A stretch of 5,013 nucleotides of DNA, from assembly GCA_013297545.1 (NCBI GenBank), contig JAAFHH010000279.1:1-5013 (forward strand), in the 5' to 3' direction. Below, one piece after another: positions 4,510 through 5,013 of the stretch. Both the position numbers and the translations under genes were made by a program. This DNA is from Alphaproteobacteria bacterium (GTDB taxonomy: Bacteria; Pseudomonadota; Alphaproteobacteria; Elsterales; Elsteraceae). The notes under the pieces were generated by a model. It searched no databases, was not told where the DNA came from, and saw only the letters and a list, made by a program, of their open reading frames with translations. Numbering within the stretch: position 1 is the first letter of the stretch; every line of letters begins with the position of its first letter.

Positions 4510-5013
4510 ATGGCGCGCTGGCTCAAACGCATGCTGCCGAAGTCGTTGTTTGGCCGCTCCCTATTGATCTTGGTCTCGCCGCTGGTGCTGCTGCAAGCGA
4601 TCGCCGCGTTTGTGTTCTTTGAAACCCACTGGGACACGCTGGCGCGCCGCCTCTCTGCCTCGGTCGCGGGCGACGTCGCGATGGTGGCGGAGCTGGTCGA
4701 CCGGTCGATCGACGCCTCGGGCCGGGATGTCTTTCTGGAAGCGGCTTTGCGCAACACCGGCATCCGCTTTGGCTTTGTCGCCGACGCGATCCTGCCGAAT
4801 ACCGATGATCGCGGCGACGATGGCTCAACCCTCGCGCAGCTGTTGATCGACGGCTTGAACGAGCGGGTGCAGCGGCCGTTTCGCATCGACACCATCAGCG
4901 ATGATCGTCATGTGCTGATCGGCGCGCAGCTGGCGACCGGGGTGTTGACCGCGACGGTTTCCCGCAAGCGGCTGTTCAGTGCGACGACCTATGTGTTCGT
5001 GCTGTGGATGGTT
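4510..5013 (+). CDS. Sensor histidine kinase, EnvZ-like (N-terminal part, cut by window end)
   Basis: An open frame begins with ATG at 4510, 4 bp after the petR stop, and runs 168 codons to the window end without a stop. It opens MARWLKRMLPKSLFGRSLLI. A basic N-terminus leads into a first membrane helix (about residues 16-37), then ETHWDTLARRLSASVAGDVA and a mostly polar domain to about residue 155 that should lie in the periplasm. A second hydrophobic stretch starts with ATTYVFVLWMV at 158-168. Short N-tail, one helix, a sensor loop of about 120 residues and a second helix is the plan of EnvZ-like kinases, which continue with HAMP, a His-containing dimerisation domain and an ATPase domain. 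These lie outside the window, so kinase identity rests on context and N-terminal resemblance to kinases next to PetR-like regulators. No good ribosome-binding site is visible; coupling to petR translation is likely. Confidence 0.85.
   Translation, partial: MARWLKRMLPKSLFGRSLLILVSPLVLLQAIAAFVFFETHWDTLARRLSASVAGDVAMVAELVDRSIDASGRDVFLEAALRNTGIRFGFVADAILPNTDDRGDDGSTLAQLLIDGLNERVQRPFRIDTISDDRHVLIGAQLATGVLTATVSRKRLFSATTYVFVLWMV

Noticed and set aside
4263..4895. Long minus-strand open frame opposite petR and the kinase
   Set aside because: It is antisense to two well-supported genes and its composition is what reverse reading of GC-rich codons gives.

Overview
The window is GC-rich, densely packed bacterial DNA, most likely from an alphaproteobacterium (Rhodospirillales-like). 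The main evidence is the linked trio at the right end: a PetP-type MarR regulator, a PetR-type OmpR-family response regulator and an EnvZ-like sensor kinase. The placement is inferred from protein resemblance and base composition, not from a search.

Left part (1-1219). The last 41 codons of a MalK/UgpC-type ABC transporter ATPase run rightward and stop one base short of a leftward tRNA-Leu(UAA) gene. The tRNA seems to have its own promoter, whose -35 element lies over the stop codon of the next leftward gene, a ten-helix EamA/DMT-family transporter. The transporter is divergent from a LysR-type regulator, and the 67-bp gap between them holds a T-N11-A dyad and an 8-bp direct repeat with a 21-bp period. 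This is the classic layout of a LysR regulator controlling an exporter.

Middle part (1220-3300). The LysR gene converges on a leftward gene for a secreted alpha/beta hydrolase related to dienelactone hydrolases; the two 3' ends overlap by 4 bases. Upstream of the hydrolase is a gene-free stretch of about 375 bp that is locally AT-rich and unusually full of dyads. In order these are a CRP-like site, a weak hairpin followed by six T, an FNR-like site, a 10-bp palindrome and a 31-bp nested dyad. The stretch separates the divergent hydrolase and petP genes.

Right part (3301-5013). petP, petR and the sensor kinase form a tight rightward operon. petP and petR overlap or nearly abut, and there are 4 bp between petR and the kinase. 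The kinase is cut off by the window end inside its second membrane helix. Presumably the kinase senses an envelope signal and phosphorylates the PetR-like protein at Asp58, while the PetP-like MarR protein controls the operon, perhaps through the 31-bp dyad. No mobile element, CRISPR array or wholly new system is visible. The regulatory hub at 2926-3300 is the part most worth a second look.
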